From: Sphingomonadales bacterium
Lineage (GTDB): Bacteria > Pseudomonadota > Alphaproteobacteria > Sphingomonadales > Sphingomonadaceae
Assembly: GCA_016721875.1 (NCBI GenBank)
Contig: JADKHG010000002.1
Location: 443,292-507,291 of the forward strand
Length of the DNA: 64,000 nucleotides
Direction: 5' to 3'
A model generated the notes under the pieces. That model did no database searches. It was not told where the DNA came from and was given only the letters and a program-made list of their open reading frames with translations. This document shows, piece after piece, positions 18,492 through 27,540 of this stretch (its first letter is position 1; the number at the start of each line of letters is the position of its first letter). The position numbers and the translations under genes are program-made.

Positions 18492-19483
18492 GCCCAGCCC
18501 TCCACGCCGCGTGCGTGCCGCGTCAATATGTCGAGACAAGCCATGCGCACCGCGACCCCCATTTCAACCTGTTCGGTGATGGCGGAGCGTTCAAGATCGT
18601 CGGCAATATGGCTGGCAATTTCAACGCCGCGGTTCATCGGGCCGGGGTGCATGACAAGCGCGTCGGGCTTTGCCAGCGCCAGCCTGCGCGAATCGAGGCC
18701 GTAGAGATGGTAATATTCACGTGGCGAGGCGATGAAATCGCCCTGCATCCGTTCATTTTGCAAGCGTAGCATCATCACGACGTCGCTACCTGGCAAGGCT
18801 TCGTCAAAATGCTGATAGGCGCGCACGCCAAAGCTTTCGACGCCGACAGGCATCAGGGCAGGGGGTGCCACCACGCGAACCTCTGCGCCCAGTGAGGCAA
18901 GGCAAAACATGTTGGAGCGGGCAACGCGACTGTGCAAAATGTCGCCGCAAATCGTGACTGCCAGTCCCTCGACGCGCCCTTTGCGCCGCTGGATCGTCAG
19001 TGCATCGAGCAAAGCTTGTGTAGGATGTTCGTGCGTGCCGTCACCGGCATTGAGCACTGGGCAATCAACTTTTTGCGAGATCAGATCAACCGCGCCCGAG
19101 CTGGCATGGCGGATAACAATCGCATCGGCGCGCATCGCGTTGAGCGTGACCGCAGTATCGATCAGAGTCTCACCCTTTTTGGTGCTCGATTGCGCGACAT
19201 GCATGTTGACCACGTCGGCACCCAGCCGCTTTCCCGCAATCTCGAACGACAGCAAAGTCCTGGTGCTGTTCTCAAAAAAGGCGTTGATGATGGTCAGCCC
19301 GCGCAGCCGGTCATCGCGCTTTGCCGCACCCGAGCGGTTAAGAGCGACCCATTGCTCAGCCTCCGCCAGAATGAACTGGATTTCCCAGGGTTGCAGCCCC
19401 GCAATGCCCAGCAAATGCCGGTGCGGATAGGCTGCCGATCCAACAGGGAAGCGGTCAGGCGAAGCGATTTCGGACGATGTCAT
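18488..19483 (-). CDS. pyrB: aspartate carbamoyltransferase catalytic subunit
   Basis: PyrB condenses carbamoyl phosphate with aspartate in pyrimidine synthesis. Signatures are FENSTRTLLSFEIAGKRLG (carbamoyl phosphate site), HPTQALLD and the SSTKKGE loop. I set the start at 19483 (MTSSEIASPD), giving 331 residues; an in-frame ATG at 19522 would add 13. The stop overlaps pyrC' (ATGA), so equal synthesis of the two subunits is likely. The combination points to a class A ATCase. Confidence 0.93.
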   Translation of the reverse strand: MTSSEIASPDRFPVGSAAYPHRHLLGIAGLQPWEIQFILAEAEQWVALNRSGAAKRDDRLRGLTIINAFFENSTRTLLSFEIAGKRLGADVVNMHVAQSSTKKGETLIDTAVTLNAMRADAIVIRHASSGAVDLISQKVDCPVLNAGDGTHEHPTQALLDALTIQRRKGRVEGLAVTICGDILHSRVARSNMFCLASLGAEVRVVAPPALMPVGVESFGVRAYQHFDEALPGSDVVMMLRLQNERMQGDFIASPREYYHLYGLDSRRLALAKPDALVMHPGPMNRGVEIASHIADDLERSAITEQVEMGVAVRMACLDILTRHARGVEGWA

Positions 19484-19518
19484 TAAAGGCAGTGCCTTAG
19501 GCGGGTTGGGCCTGATGA

Positions 19519-19977
19519 TCAACCCACCAAAGCATCAATCGCACCCTGCAAAATATGCGCTGCCGCTGCATTGTCGATCCGCTCGGCTCGTTTGGCGCGG
19601 CTCAGGTCGGCTTCGATCATCACCCTTTCGGCGGCGACGGTTGACCAGCGTTCGTCCCACAACAGGATGGGCAGCCCAATATCCTCGATATTGCGCGCAA
19701 AGGCACGGCTCGATTGGCTGCGCGGGCTTTCACTGCCGTCCATGTTGATCGGCAAACCGATGACGATTCCGGCAGTCGGGCGGGTGGCAATCGCCGCCTC
19801 TAATTTCAGCTTGTCCTTGGAGAATTTGCTGCGAATGATGAGATCGGCGGGGGAGGCAAAACTCCAGCCTGCATCGCAAAAGGCAGTGCCAATGGTCTTG
19901 CTGCCGACATCCAGCCCTATCAGCACGCCGCCATTGGGCAGGACGACGCGGAATTCCGGTGCGCTTGTATAGATCAA
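19519..19977 (-). CDS. ruvX: Holliday-junction resolvase-like YqgF/RuvX
   Basis: The RNase H-fold protein has IGLDVGSKTIGTAFCD near the start, GLPINMDGSESPRS in the middle and LWDERWSTVAAERVM, with the acidic residues of the family present (D in GLDVG, E in WDERWST, D near IDNAAAAHILQG). YqgF is implicated in 16S rRNA 5' processing as well as junction resolution. I propose the TTG at 19977, which overlaps the stop of the upstream DUF3089 gene (TTGA), giving 152 residues. The longer frame upstream only translates that neighbour. Confidence 0.88.
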   Translation of the reverse strand: MIYTSAPEFRVVLPNGGVLIGLDVGSKTIGTAFCDAGWSFASPADLIIRSKFSKDKLKLEAAIATRPTAGIVIGLPINMDGSESPRSQSSRAFARNIEDIGLPILLWDERWSTVAAERVMIEADLSRAKRAERIDNAAAAHILQGAIDALVG

Positions 19978-21122
19978 CGCGCGGTCAACCTGTTTCGGGG
20001 GGCTGCAACCGGTCGTGCCAGAAATTGCTGCACACGCCACAGCGCATCCGCGCGCACGTTTGACCAATAAAGCGGATAATCATAGACGTGGTAATTGTTG
20101 CCCGGCAGCACATAGGGGCCAAGTTCGGGCGGATCTCCGATCAACAGGAAGCCGCGATCGTCACAGCGCGCGGGAACCGCTGCCGGAATCAGTTCGCCGC
20201 TGGTCATGTCGATAGCGGGTTTCAGTGTTCCCAGATTCGCCTGAGCGTCAGCTTGAGCCGCAGCGCCACCATTCAGCGGATTGGTGCAAAGCATTTTGGT
20301 GTTAGCGCGCGATTCGCCATTGAAGCCTGTCGTGCGGTCGTAAACCTCTACGATACGGCCATATTCGGCAGGCTCGGCAAAGCTCTGCCAAGACATTATG
20401 CAGCCCACTTGATCAGGCGATGTGCAGGCAGGCAGTCCCATAGCTGCCAAATCGGTATCGATCGAAACCGGCCAGCCAACGACATAGGCGGCGACAATCC
20501 GCTTGGCGAGCGGAGTGCCAGCGATCCGGTCTTTCAGCAAATGAGTTAGGTGCAGCGCGCCTTGGCTATGCCCGGCCAAAATGATCGGCTGATCGGGTCG
20601 AACATTGGCAACGAAGGTGTCGAAGGCTAGCAATATGTCGCCATAGGCCGCGTTCAAGGCCTGTTGCCCCTCGGGCTTTTGCGTCAGGAAAGCGCCGATT
20701 GCGGCTTGGCGATAGCGCGGCGCCCAGATTTCGCCCGATGCGGCAAAGGGTGTCGCCAGTCCGCGCAGAAAAATCCGTGCCCGAGCATGCGATTGGGTGT
20801 CATCAAGCGGGGCGTTCCAATGGTCTTTCGCAAGGAACGAGGTCGGATGGATGAAAAAGGTTGCAGCTGGTCCCGGGGCCTCGATTGCAGGGGCGCCTTC
20901 GGGTTGCCAGCGAACCGGATTATTCTCCGCAACCTTGCCGCGCGCGAACCACATTTTGGGATCGTCATAGACATTGGTCGAAAGCGCCGCCTGCTTTTCA
21001 AATTTCGCCGTCGGCACAAAGGCGAATTCGGTGAGCTCTTTCTCATAGATCCGCACGACAAAGCCACCGGCGATCACCAGCATGATGATGGCAGCAACAA
21101 GGTAAAGGAATTTGCGGGCCAC
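19974..21122 (-). CDS. DUF3089 lipase-like membrane-anchored protein
   Basis: The 382-residue protein has an N-terminal membrane anchor (FLYLVAAIIMLVIAGGFVV) and a periplasmic alpha/beta hydrolase-like domain with FFIHPTSFL near residue 90 and the nucleophile elbow AGHSQGALH near 196. The family (DUF3089) has no defined substrate. The conserved Cys residues (ACTSPDQVGCIMSW) may form a disulfide. The gene is divergent from gatC and is probably read together with ruvX. Confidence 0.75.
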   Translation of the reverse strand: MARKFLYLVAAIIMLVIAGGFVVRIYEKELTEFAFVPTAKFEKQAALSTNVYDDPKMWFARGKVAENNPVRWQPEGAPAIEAPGPAATFFIHPTSFLAKDHWNAPLDDTQSHARARIFLRGLATPFAASGEIWAPRYRQAAIGAFLTQKPEGQQALNAAYGDILLAFDTFVANVRPDQPIILAGHSQGALHLTHLLKDRIAGTPLAKRIVAAYVVGWPVSIDTDLAAMGLPACTSPDQVGCIMSWQSFAEPAEYGRIVEVYDRTTGFNGESRANTKMLCTNPLNGGAAAQADAQANLGTLKPAIDMTSGELIPAAVPARCDDRGFLLIGDPPELGPYVLPGNNYHVYDYPLYWSNVRADALWRVQQFLARPVAAPRNRLTAR

Positions 21123-21261
21123 GTTTTCGATATCCGTTTAGACTGTTCTTTGGGCGGCGTTTAGCGAATTGGCAAAAAATAGCACCGGATATTTGAACGC
21201 TGGCTGAAAAGCACAGCTTTGGCAGTTGATGCTGCGACAGCACAATGCTAGCTGCCCCCTC

Positions 21262-21549
21262 ATGTCAGTCGATAAAGATACCGTGAACAAGATCGCGCGG
21301 CTCTCCCGCATCGCGATCAGTGACGAAGAGGCCGAAAAGATGGTCGGGGAGCTGAACGGCATCCTCGCCTGGGTCGAGCAATTGGGTGAGGTGGACGTGT
21401 CAGGCGTTGAGCCGATGACCGCCGTTATCCCCAACCATTTGCGGCTGCGCGACGATGTCGTCACCGACGGCGATGTTCGTGACAAGGTGCTCGCCAATGC
21501 CCCTGCACGGGAAGGCATATTCTTTGGCGTGCCCAAGGTGATTGAGTGA
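21262..21549 (+). CDS. gatC: Asp/Glu-tRNA amidotransferase subunit C
   Basis: The 95-residue GatC starts at 21262 (MSVDKDTVNKIARLSRIAIS), and its helical pair and terminal PAREGIFFGVPKVIE are typical. It stabilises the GatA-GatB complex that amidates misacylated Glu-tRNAGln and Asp-tRNAAsn. It is first in the gatC-gatA-gatB order, separated from gatA by a palindromic repeat. Confidence 0.93.
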   Translation: MSVDKDTVNKIARLSRIAISDEEAEKMVGELNGILAWVEQLGEVDVSGVEPMTAVIPNHLRLRDDVVTDGDVRDKVLANAPAREGIFFGVPKVIE

Positions 21550-21570
21550 TGGTTGTGCAAATTTCCCTTA

Positions 21571-21642
21571 CCGTTCGTGCTGAGCTTGTCGAAGCACGAG
21601 ACCGCGCGCCCTATCGTCCTTCGACAGGCTCAGGACGAACGG
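21571..21642. repeat. REP-like palindromic repeat between gatC and gatA
   Basis: Two 27-base arms (21571-21597 and 21616-21642) are near-perfect reverse complements. The left carries GTGCTGAGCTTGTCGAAGCAC and the right returns it with few changes. This 'gagcttgtcgaag' type is a familiar dispersed element in sphingomonads and differs from the repeat at 5255-5345. It ends ten bases before the gatA start codon. Confidence 0.8.
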
Positions 21643-21652
21643 AGATGGTAGT

Positions 21653-23137
21653 ATGACCAATCTTACAAATTTGGGCGTTGCCGCCATCCGTTCGGGCGTA
21701 GCCTCCGGCGATTTCACCGCCGTCGAGGTCGCCGATGCCTTTAACGCCAATGTCGCTGCGGCGAAGGCATTGAACGCCTTCATCGTCGAAACCCCTGAAA
21801 AGGCGATCGAGGCTGCGAAAGCCGTCGATGCCGACCGCTCTGCTGGCAAGCCGCTTGGCAAAATGGCCGGCGTTCCGATTGGTATGAAGGACCTGTTCTG
21901 CACAGAGGGCGTGCAGACAACGGCGGCCAGTCACATATTGGAAGGCTTTGTCCCGCAATATGAATCGACCGTTTCGGGCTAGCTGTGGGCCGCGGGGGCA
22001 GGGATGCTGGGCAAGCTCAATATGGACCAGTTCGCGATGGGCTCCTCGAACGAGACCAGCTATTTCGGCAATGTCGTCTCGCCATGGCGGCGCAACGATG
22101 GCGGAAATGCCGCCTTGGCACCCGGTGGCTCTTCCGGGGGTTCTTCGTCGGCAATTGCGGCACGACTGTGCCCGGCGGCAACGGGTACCGACACCGGCGG
22201 TTCAATCCGCCAGCCTGCGGCCTTTGTTGGCATTAGCGGCATCAAGCCTACCTATGGCCGTTGCTCGCGCTGGGGCATTGTCGCGTTCGCCAGCTCGCTC
22301 GATCAGGCAGGACCGATGGCGCGCGACGTGCGCGATTGTGCGATCATGCTCGAGGCGATGGCGGGTTTTGATCCCAAGGATTCAACCTCGCTCGACCTGC
22401 CTGTGCCCGAATGGGAGGCGGGGCTGAACAGCGATCTGCGCGGCAAAAAGGTCGGCATTCCCAAGGAATATCGCCTTGATGGTATCGATGAAGATATCGC
22501 CGCAATGTGGGACAATGGCATCGCCTGGCTGAAGGATGCGGGCGCGGAGATCGTCGAGATCAGCCTGCCGCACACCAAATATGCGCTGCCAGCCTATTAC
22601 ATCATCGCGCCAGCAGAGGCTTCGTCGAACCTCGCGCGCTATGATGGCGTGCGCTACGGCCTGCGCGACCTGCCTGATGGGGCAGGGCTGCAAGACATGT
22701 ACGCCGCTACCCGCGCCGCCGGTTTCGGTGCCGAAGTGCGCCGCCGCATCATGATCGGCACCTATGTGCTCAGCGCCGGTTTCTACGACGCTTATTACAC
22801 GCAGGCACAAAAGGTCCGCGCGTTGATCGCCCGCGATTTTGAGAATGCGTGGAAGCAATGCGACCTGATCCTCGCCCCAACCGCGCCGAGTGCTGCTTTT
22901 GGGTTGGGCGAAAAGACCAGCGATCCGCTGTCGATGTATCTCAACGACGTGTTCGCTGTGCCTGCCTCACTCGCAGGCTTGCCCGCCATGTCGGTGCCCG
23001 GCGGCATCGACAAACAGGGCCTACCGCTAGGCTTGCAGATCGTCGGCAAGGCGCTGGATGAGCAGGGCGTGTTGAACGCAGGTCTGGCGATTGAGGAACG
23101 GGCTGGATTTACAGCTGAGGCGGAGAAGTGGTGGTGA
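21653..23137 (+). pseudogene. gatA: Asp/Glu-tRNA amidotransferase subunit A with internal TAG
   Basis: GatA is the amidase that frees ammonia from glutamine for GatB. The reading frame is 494 codons long and intact except for a TAG at codon 110 (21980-21982), where relatives have a Lys, Gln, Arg or Asn before LW. Catalytic Lys79 (VPIGMKDLF) lies before the stop. The Ser pair (GGSSGGSSSAIA and GTDTGGSIRQPA) lies after it, so the truncated halves could not work. Downstream ATG 22004 is not a credible start for a functional protein. GatA should be essential here, so the TAG is a sequence error, a read-through codon or a sign of a duplicate gene. Confidence 0.9.
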
Positions 23138-24042
23138 AACTACGCCAAACCTTCTTGGTCGGACTTGCCAGCTGTCTGGCGATGCATCCAACGTCTGTAT
23201 CCGCGAAGTCAATAAATTTGGCATTCGACTGCGTTTCACCCGAGGATCCGATAGCGCGAACCTCGACCGATGAGATGGTAGGTTGGATGTCGAGCTACAG
23301 CGCGGCTTGGAACCCTGATTATGCGTTCTCGATCGGCGGCACCGGCGCAATGGGACGGTTGTTTGCCCCAAACGGACGACTGATTCATCCTGCAGAATTG
23401 GCTTCAGGCGTATCGCGTTCGCCGAGCTTCACAGGAAAGAAGAAGAAAAGGGTGGAGCTTGGCTTCAGCGATAGCCAAGCTGGGGACGGCAATTCATACA
23501 CTTCTCAATTATCGAAATTGCTGGAGACTAAAGTCACTGGTTGTGATTCTGACGCCTATTTCGTGAAGGCGGGCGGAATGATGTGCGGCAGCAATCCGGT
23601 TTTCATCGTCAAGGACGTGAAAGATCCCGGGCGGTCCATGCCTGCGGGTTTCTCAATCGGGACTGGCGGGTTCATGATGCTCTTTTGTTCGAATGGCAGA
23701 GCAACCGCTGTTGATCCTAGGAAGGTTTTGACGACTTCCGCTGTTTATGGTCTCTTCGCCGTCGAACGCGATGAGTTGATTACGCGTGCAGACGACGATC
23801 CATTGGCTGCTTTTCGACTCTATCAATATTATTGGTTGTCCGCGCGAGAACCTAAATCGGCCTTGGTGTGGCTAGAGAAGGCTGCTGCGCTCGAGATGGA
23901 TGTCGCAAAGTTCAACCTTGCCTATGAGCTATACGAAGCAGGTGGGGCTGAAAACCAATCCAAGGCAGAGGCTTTGTCGGCAGAACTGGTTACAAAAGGC
24001 TTTGCCGGTCCCGATCTCCGCACAGCATATGTTGGAAAATGA
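23131..24042 (+). CDS. hypothetical secreted protein with Sel1-like C-terminus
   Basis: The frame opens with several GTG codons (23128, 23131, 23134) overlapping the gatA stop. The product of about 303 residues has a signal peptide (QTFLVGLASCLAMHPTSVSA), an unrecognised domain with Cys residues (FDCVSPED, VTGCDSD, GGMMCGSN), and a C-terminal helical repeat (RLYQYYWLSAREPKSALVWL) of Sel1/TPR type. It separates gatA from gatB, and the gatB ATG follows one base after its stop. It is probably carried along in the operon. Confidence 0.6.
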   Translation: MVKLRQTFLVGLASCLAMHPTSVSAKSINLAFDCVSPEDPIARTSTDEMVGWMSSYSAAWNPDYAFSIGGTGAMGRLFAPNGRLIHPAELASGVSRSPSFTGKKKKRVELGFSDSQAGDGNSYTSQLSKLLETKVTGCDSDAYFVKAGGMMCGSNPVFIVKDVKDPGRSMPAGFSIGTGGFMMLFCSNGRATAVDPRKVLTTSAVYGLFAVERDELITRADDDPLAAFRLYQYYWLSAREPKSALVWLEKAAALEMDVAKFNLAYELYEAGGAENQSKAEALSAELVTKGFAGPDLRTAYVGK

Positions 24043-24043
24043 A

Positions 24044-25519
24044 ATGAGCGATTACCGCATCCAGGGCATGACAGGCGAATGGGAGGTCGTGATTGGCCTT
24101 GAGGTCCATGCGCAGGTCACATCGAACGCCAAGCTCTTTTCAGGCGCGTCCGCCGCTTATGGTGGAGAGCCGAACAGCCATGTGAGCCTCGTCGATGCCG
24201 CTATGCCCGGCATGCTGCCGGTACCCAACCGCGAATGCATCCGTCAGGCGGTGCGCACCGGCATGGCAATCAACGCGCAGATCAACCGTTACTCGCGGTT
24301 TGACCGCAAAAATTATTTCTACGCCGATTTGCCGCAAGGCTACCAGATTTCGCAGCTCTATCACCCGATTGTGGGCGAGGGTGCAATCGAGGTCATTCTT
24401 GACGAGAAAGACGCCGACTCCCCGCGCAAAACCATCGGCATTGAGCGCATCCATGTGGAGCAAGATGCGGGCAAGTTGATGCACGATCAGCATCCGACCA
24501 TGTCCTATGTTGACCTGAACCGCTGCGGCGTGGCGCTGATGGAAATCGTATCGCGTCCTGATATGCGTTCACCTGCCGAGGCAGGGGCTTATGTCAAAAA
24601 GCTGCGTTCAATTCTGCGCTATGTCGGCTCGTGCGACGGCAATATGGAGGAAGGCTCAATGCGCGCCGACGTCAATGTCAGCGTGCGCAAGCCGGGTGCC
24701 GAATATGGCACGCGGACCGAAACCAAGAATGTGAACTCGATCCGCTTTGTCATGCAAACCATCGAAGTCGAGGCGCGGCGACAGGTTGATCTGATCGAGG
24801 ATGGCGGCACCGTGGTGCAGGAAACCCGGCTGTTCGATCCCAACAAGATGGAAACGCGGTCGATGCGCAGCAAAGAAGACGCGCATGATTACCGCTATTT
24901 CCCCGATCCCGACCTGTTGCCGCTCGAACTCGACGATGCGTTTCTGGAAGAGTGCAAATCGTCGCTCCCCGAATTGCCCGATGCCAAACGTGCGCGCTAT
25001 GAAAACGAACTCGGTTTGTCTGCTTACAACGCTGCGGTCCTGACCGCCGAAGCCGAAACCGCCTTCTGGTTCGAAGACCTACTAGCGGCTGGCGCCGAAC
25101 CAAAGCAGGCGTCGAACTGGCTGCTCTCGGAGCTATTAGGCTATTTGAATAAGGTTGGGCGTCCTATCGAGTTAAGCCCCGTCACTCCATCACAAGCTGC
25201 GGAACTGCTAAATTCAATCAAAAACGGGACCATTTCTAATACGATGGGGAAACAGGTTTTTGAAGCGATGGTGGAAAATGGCCTCGGCGCAGAAGAGATA
25301 ATCCGTCAGAGAGGGTTGGCCCAAGTTAGCGATACTGGCGAAATCGAAGTTGTCATTGCAAGAATCCTCGCCAACAATCCCGGCCAACTCGAACAATATC
25401 GCGCGGGCAAGGAACAGCTTTTCGGTTTCTTCGTCGGCCAGACAATGAAGGCGATGCAAGGCAAGGCCAATCCGGGTGTCGTCAACGATCTGCTCAAAAA
25501 GGCGCTGGCTAGCGGTTGA
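24044..25519 (+). CDS. gatB: Asp/Glu-tRNA amidotransferase subunit B
   Basis: The 491-residue GatB starts at 24044 (MSDYRIQGMTGEWEVVIGLE). The cradle domain shows VIGLEVHAQV, the kinase-like site and YFYADLPQGYQISQLYHPI. The GatB/YqeY tail follows from residue ~330 (ETAFWFEDLLAAGAEPKQAS). It transfers ammonia to Glu-tRNAGln and Asp-tRNAAsn. The frame stays open upstream, but that part translates the neighbouring gene. No disruption is seen. Confidence 0.94.
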   Translation: MSDYRIQGMTGEWEVVIGLEVHAQVTSNAKLFSGASAAYGGEPNSHVSLVDAAMPGMLPVPNRECIRQAVRTGMAINAQINRYSRFDRKNYFYADLPQGYQISQLYHPIVGEGAIEVILDEKDADSPRKTIGIERIHVEQDAGKLMHDQHPTMSYVDLNRCGVALMEIVSRPDMRSPAEAGAYVKKLRSILRYVGSCDGNMEEGSMRADVNVSVRKPGAEYGTRTETKNVNSIRFVMQTIEVEARRQVDLIEDGGTVVQETRLFDPNKMETRSMRSKEDAHDYRYFPDPDLLPLELDDAFLEECKSSLPELPDAKRARYENELGLSAYNAAVLTAEAETAFWFEDLLAAGAEPKQASNWLLSELLGYLNKVGRPIELSPVTPSQAAELLNSIKNGTISNTMGKQVFEAMVENGLGAEEIIRQRGLAQVSDTGEIEVVIARILANNPGQLEQYRAGKEQLFGFFVGQTMKAMQGKANPGVVNDLLKKALASG

Positions 25520-25636
25520 TCGCGTTAAAATCCGGCAAAGACACATTTACATCGGCTTTGCGCGATTTCGCGTGCTTGAATGCGCTGATTTGCCTATGAT
25601 TTGCCGAATACACATATTCTGCGATCGGGAGGTTGG

Positions 25637-26383
25637 GTGATCGGTTCCAAAATGCGCTGGCTGATGCTGCTTTTGCTGGGGATGCAACTGCCTCAGCTTG
25701 CCGTCGCCCAGCGCAAATTTCCGACCGAAAAGAGCGCAATTCGCGACGGATTTCTTTTCGCCACCGGGGAGCCGGTTCGCATCGCGGTATTTCCACCCGA
25801 TTCCGAAGTGTCCGAAACGAATGCGGCCGGCATGGCTTTGCCTGATGCCAAAGCGACTGACGCTGCCCGTGTTGCGCTGATCCAATCATTGCAAACCGAC
25901 CCGTCATTCCCCCATGCAAAGTGGGTAGTGATCGAACCCAAAGCTGCTGAAGCCTTGCCCGCGCTTGCAAGTCAGCGCGCGCTTTTTCAATTGGTGGTCG
26001 ACGCTGCGATCCGGCACCGCTTGTTTGCAACCGAGCCGCTGCCTTCGAAGCAGGGGCAATTCCAATGGTCGTTGGGCAAGGGTATGAGCGACTATATCGC
26101 CCAAACCAATGCGACATACGGTTTGTTCATTTATACGAGGGATAGTCGAAACTCTGCTGGAAAGACGGCGATGCAAGCGCTTGCCACCGCACTTGGCAAT
26201 CGTGCCGAACGCGGAAAGCATATGGGCTATGCAGGGCTTGTTGATCTGAAAAGCGGGGAGTTGGTCTGGTTGAATGTGAACCTGAAAATGTCCCCCGATT
26301 TGGAAACCGGCGCGGGTGCGAATCTGCGCTTGAAGCAATTGTTGCGCGGGTTTCCTGCTACCAACTCCGGGCAGGGCAAATGA
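25637..26383 (+). CDS. hypothetical secreted protein
   Basis: The GTG at 25637 has a GGGAGG ribosome site four bases upstream. An ATG at 25652 is the alternative. The signal peptide (MRWLMLLLLGMQLPQLAVAQ) precedes about 225 mature residues of mixed alpha/beta character (VRIAVFPPDSEV, WVVIEPKAAEALPAL, YAGLVDLKSGELVWLN). The closing motif, a strand reporting 'class of output', recalls outer-membrane lipoprotein-like DUF families, but I cannot name one. It overlaps the M48 protease gene by four bases (ATGA), so the two are translationally coupled. Confidence 0.6.
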   Translation: MIGSKMRWLMLLLLGMQLPQLAVAQRKFPTEKSAIRDGFLFATGEPVRIAVFPPDSEVSETNAAGMALPDAKATDAARVALIQSLQTDPSFPHAKWVVIEPKAAEALPALASQRALFQLVVDAAIRHRLFATEPLPSKQGQFQWSLGKGMSDYIAQTNATYGLFIYTRDSRNSAGKTAMQALATALGNRAERGKHMGYAGLVDLKSGELVWLNVNLKMSPDLETGAGANLRLKQLLRGFPATNSGQGK

Positions 26384-27540
26384 AGGCTTTGCTGAAACTT
26401 CTCTCGGCTTCACTGGCGCTTCAAGTTGCGGTGGCGACACCGGCTGCAGCGCAAGCCAGCGGTAGCGCCCAAAAATATCAGCCGATCAATGATGACGAGC
26501 GCACCCTGTGGCGCACCATGGACGAATATGAAGGCAATATCCGCCATTCGCCCTTGCTGATCGCCGATGCAGAATTGAACGACTATGTCCGTTCTGTCTT
26601 GTGCCGAGCAGTCGGTGCTGAAAAATGCAGCGCGGTCCGCATCTATATTCTACGCACCCCGCAATTCAACGCGGCCATGGCGCCCAATGGCATGATGGTG
26701 GTGTGGAGCGGTCTGTTGCTGCGGACGCGCAACGAGGCTGAATTGGCCACGGTATTGGCACACGAATTTGCCCATTTTGAAAAGCGCCATTCGCTGCAGA
26801 AATTTCGCGATGTTCGTGCGAAAACCGATGCGATTGCCTGGCTGGGCTTTGTCCCGGGCGGTGCCTTCGCGCAAATCGGTCTGTTTACCTCGGTATTTGC
26901 CTTTAGCCGCGACATGGAGCGTGAGGCCGACTTTCAGGCGGTGCAGTCGCTGGTCAACGGCGGCTATGATCCGCAGTCAGCGTCAGAGATTTGGAGACAT
27001 TTTCTGGCCGAGCGTAAAGCGTCTGCGGCATCCGGGAAAATTAAGTTTGACGGCGACATTCAAACCAACATGTTTTCGTCGCACCCCGGGATTTCCGAAA
27101 GGCTCGAATATCTGAGCGCTTCTGCAACACGGCTTACGCGGCCGAATTTGGAAACGGGACGGACCGATTATCAAAAGGCGATGGCGCGCTGGCTGCCGCT
27201 ATTTGTCGATGATCAGATCAAATTGAACGACTTTGGCGGATCGGAATTTCTGATCAAATCATTGGCGGGCACAAAATGGAGCGGTGCGTCATATCATGCG
27301 ATGGCGGAATTGTTCCGATATCGGGCAAAGGATGGGGATTACGCGCTAGCCGCGAAATATTACCGGCATGCCGTTGCCACGGATCCTGCGCTTGCCGAAA
27401 GTTGGCGCGGACTGGGTTTAAGCCTGATGCGCACGGCCAATCGACCCGAAGGGATCAAGGCGATCCGGAAATATCTCGAACTGCGTCCGCAGGCTTCGGA
27501 CGCGGCGCTTTTGGCGGATATGGTGGGGAGCGAAAATTGA
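26380..27540 (+). CDS. M48 family periplasmic metalloprotease
   Basis: The 386-residue protein has a signal peptide (MKALLKLLSASLALQVAVAT), the zinc motif HEFAH at residues 128-132 and the third ligand in MEREADFQA near 187, as in BepA/LoiP-like proteases. The C-terminal part (~300-386) is TPR-like (YRHAVATDPALAESWRGLGL). BepA relatives degrade or help assemble outer-membrane proteins, so envelope quality control is inferred. Start and stop overlap the neighbours (ATGA and TTGA), making a tight three-gene unit. Confidence 0.85.
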   Translation: MKALLKLLSASLALQVAVATPAAAQASGSAQKYQPINDDERTLWRTMDEYEGNIRHSPLLIADAELNDYVRSVLCRAVGAEKCSAVRIYILRTPQFNAAMAPNGMMVVWSGLLLRTRNEAELATVLAHEFAHFEKRHSLQKFRDVRAKTDAIAWLGFVPGGAFAQIGLFTSVFAFSRDMEREADFQAVQSLVNGGYDPQSASEIWRHFLAERKASAASGKIKFDGDIQTNMFSSHPGISERLEYLSASATRLTRPNLETGRTDYQKAMARWLPLFVDDQIKLNDFGGSEFLIKSLAGTKWSGASYHAMAELFRYRAKDGDYALAAKYYRHAVATDPALAESWRGLGLSLMRTANRPEGIKAIRKYLELRPQASDAALLADMVGSEN

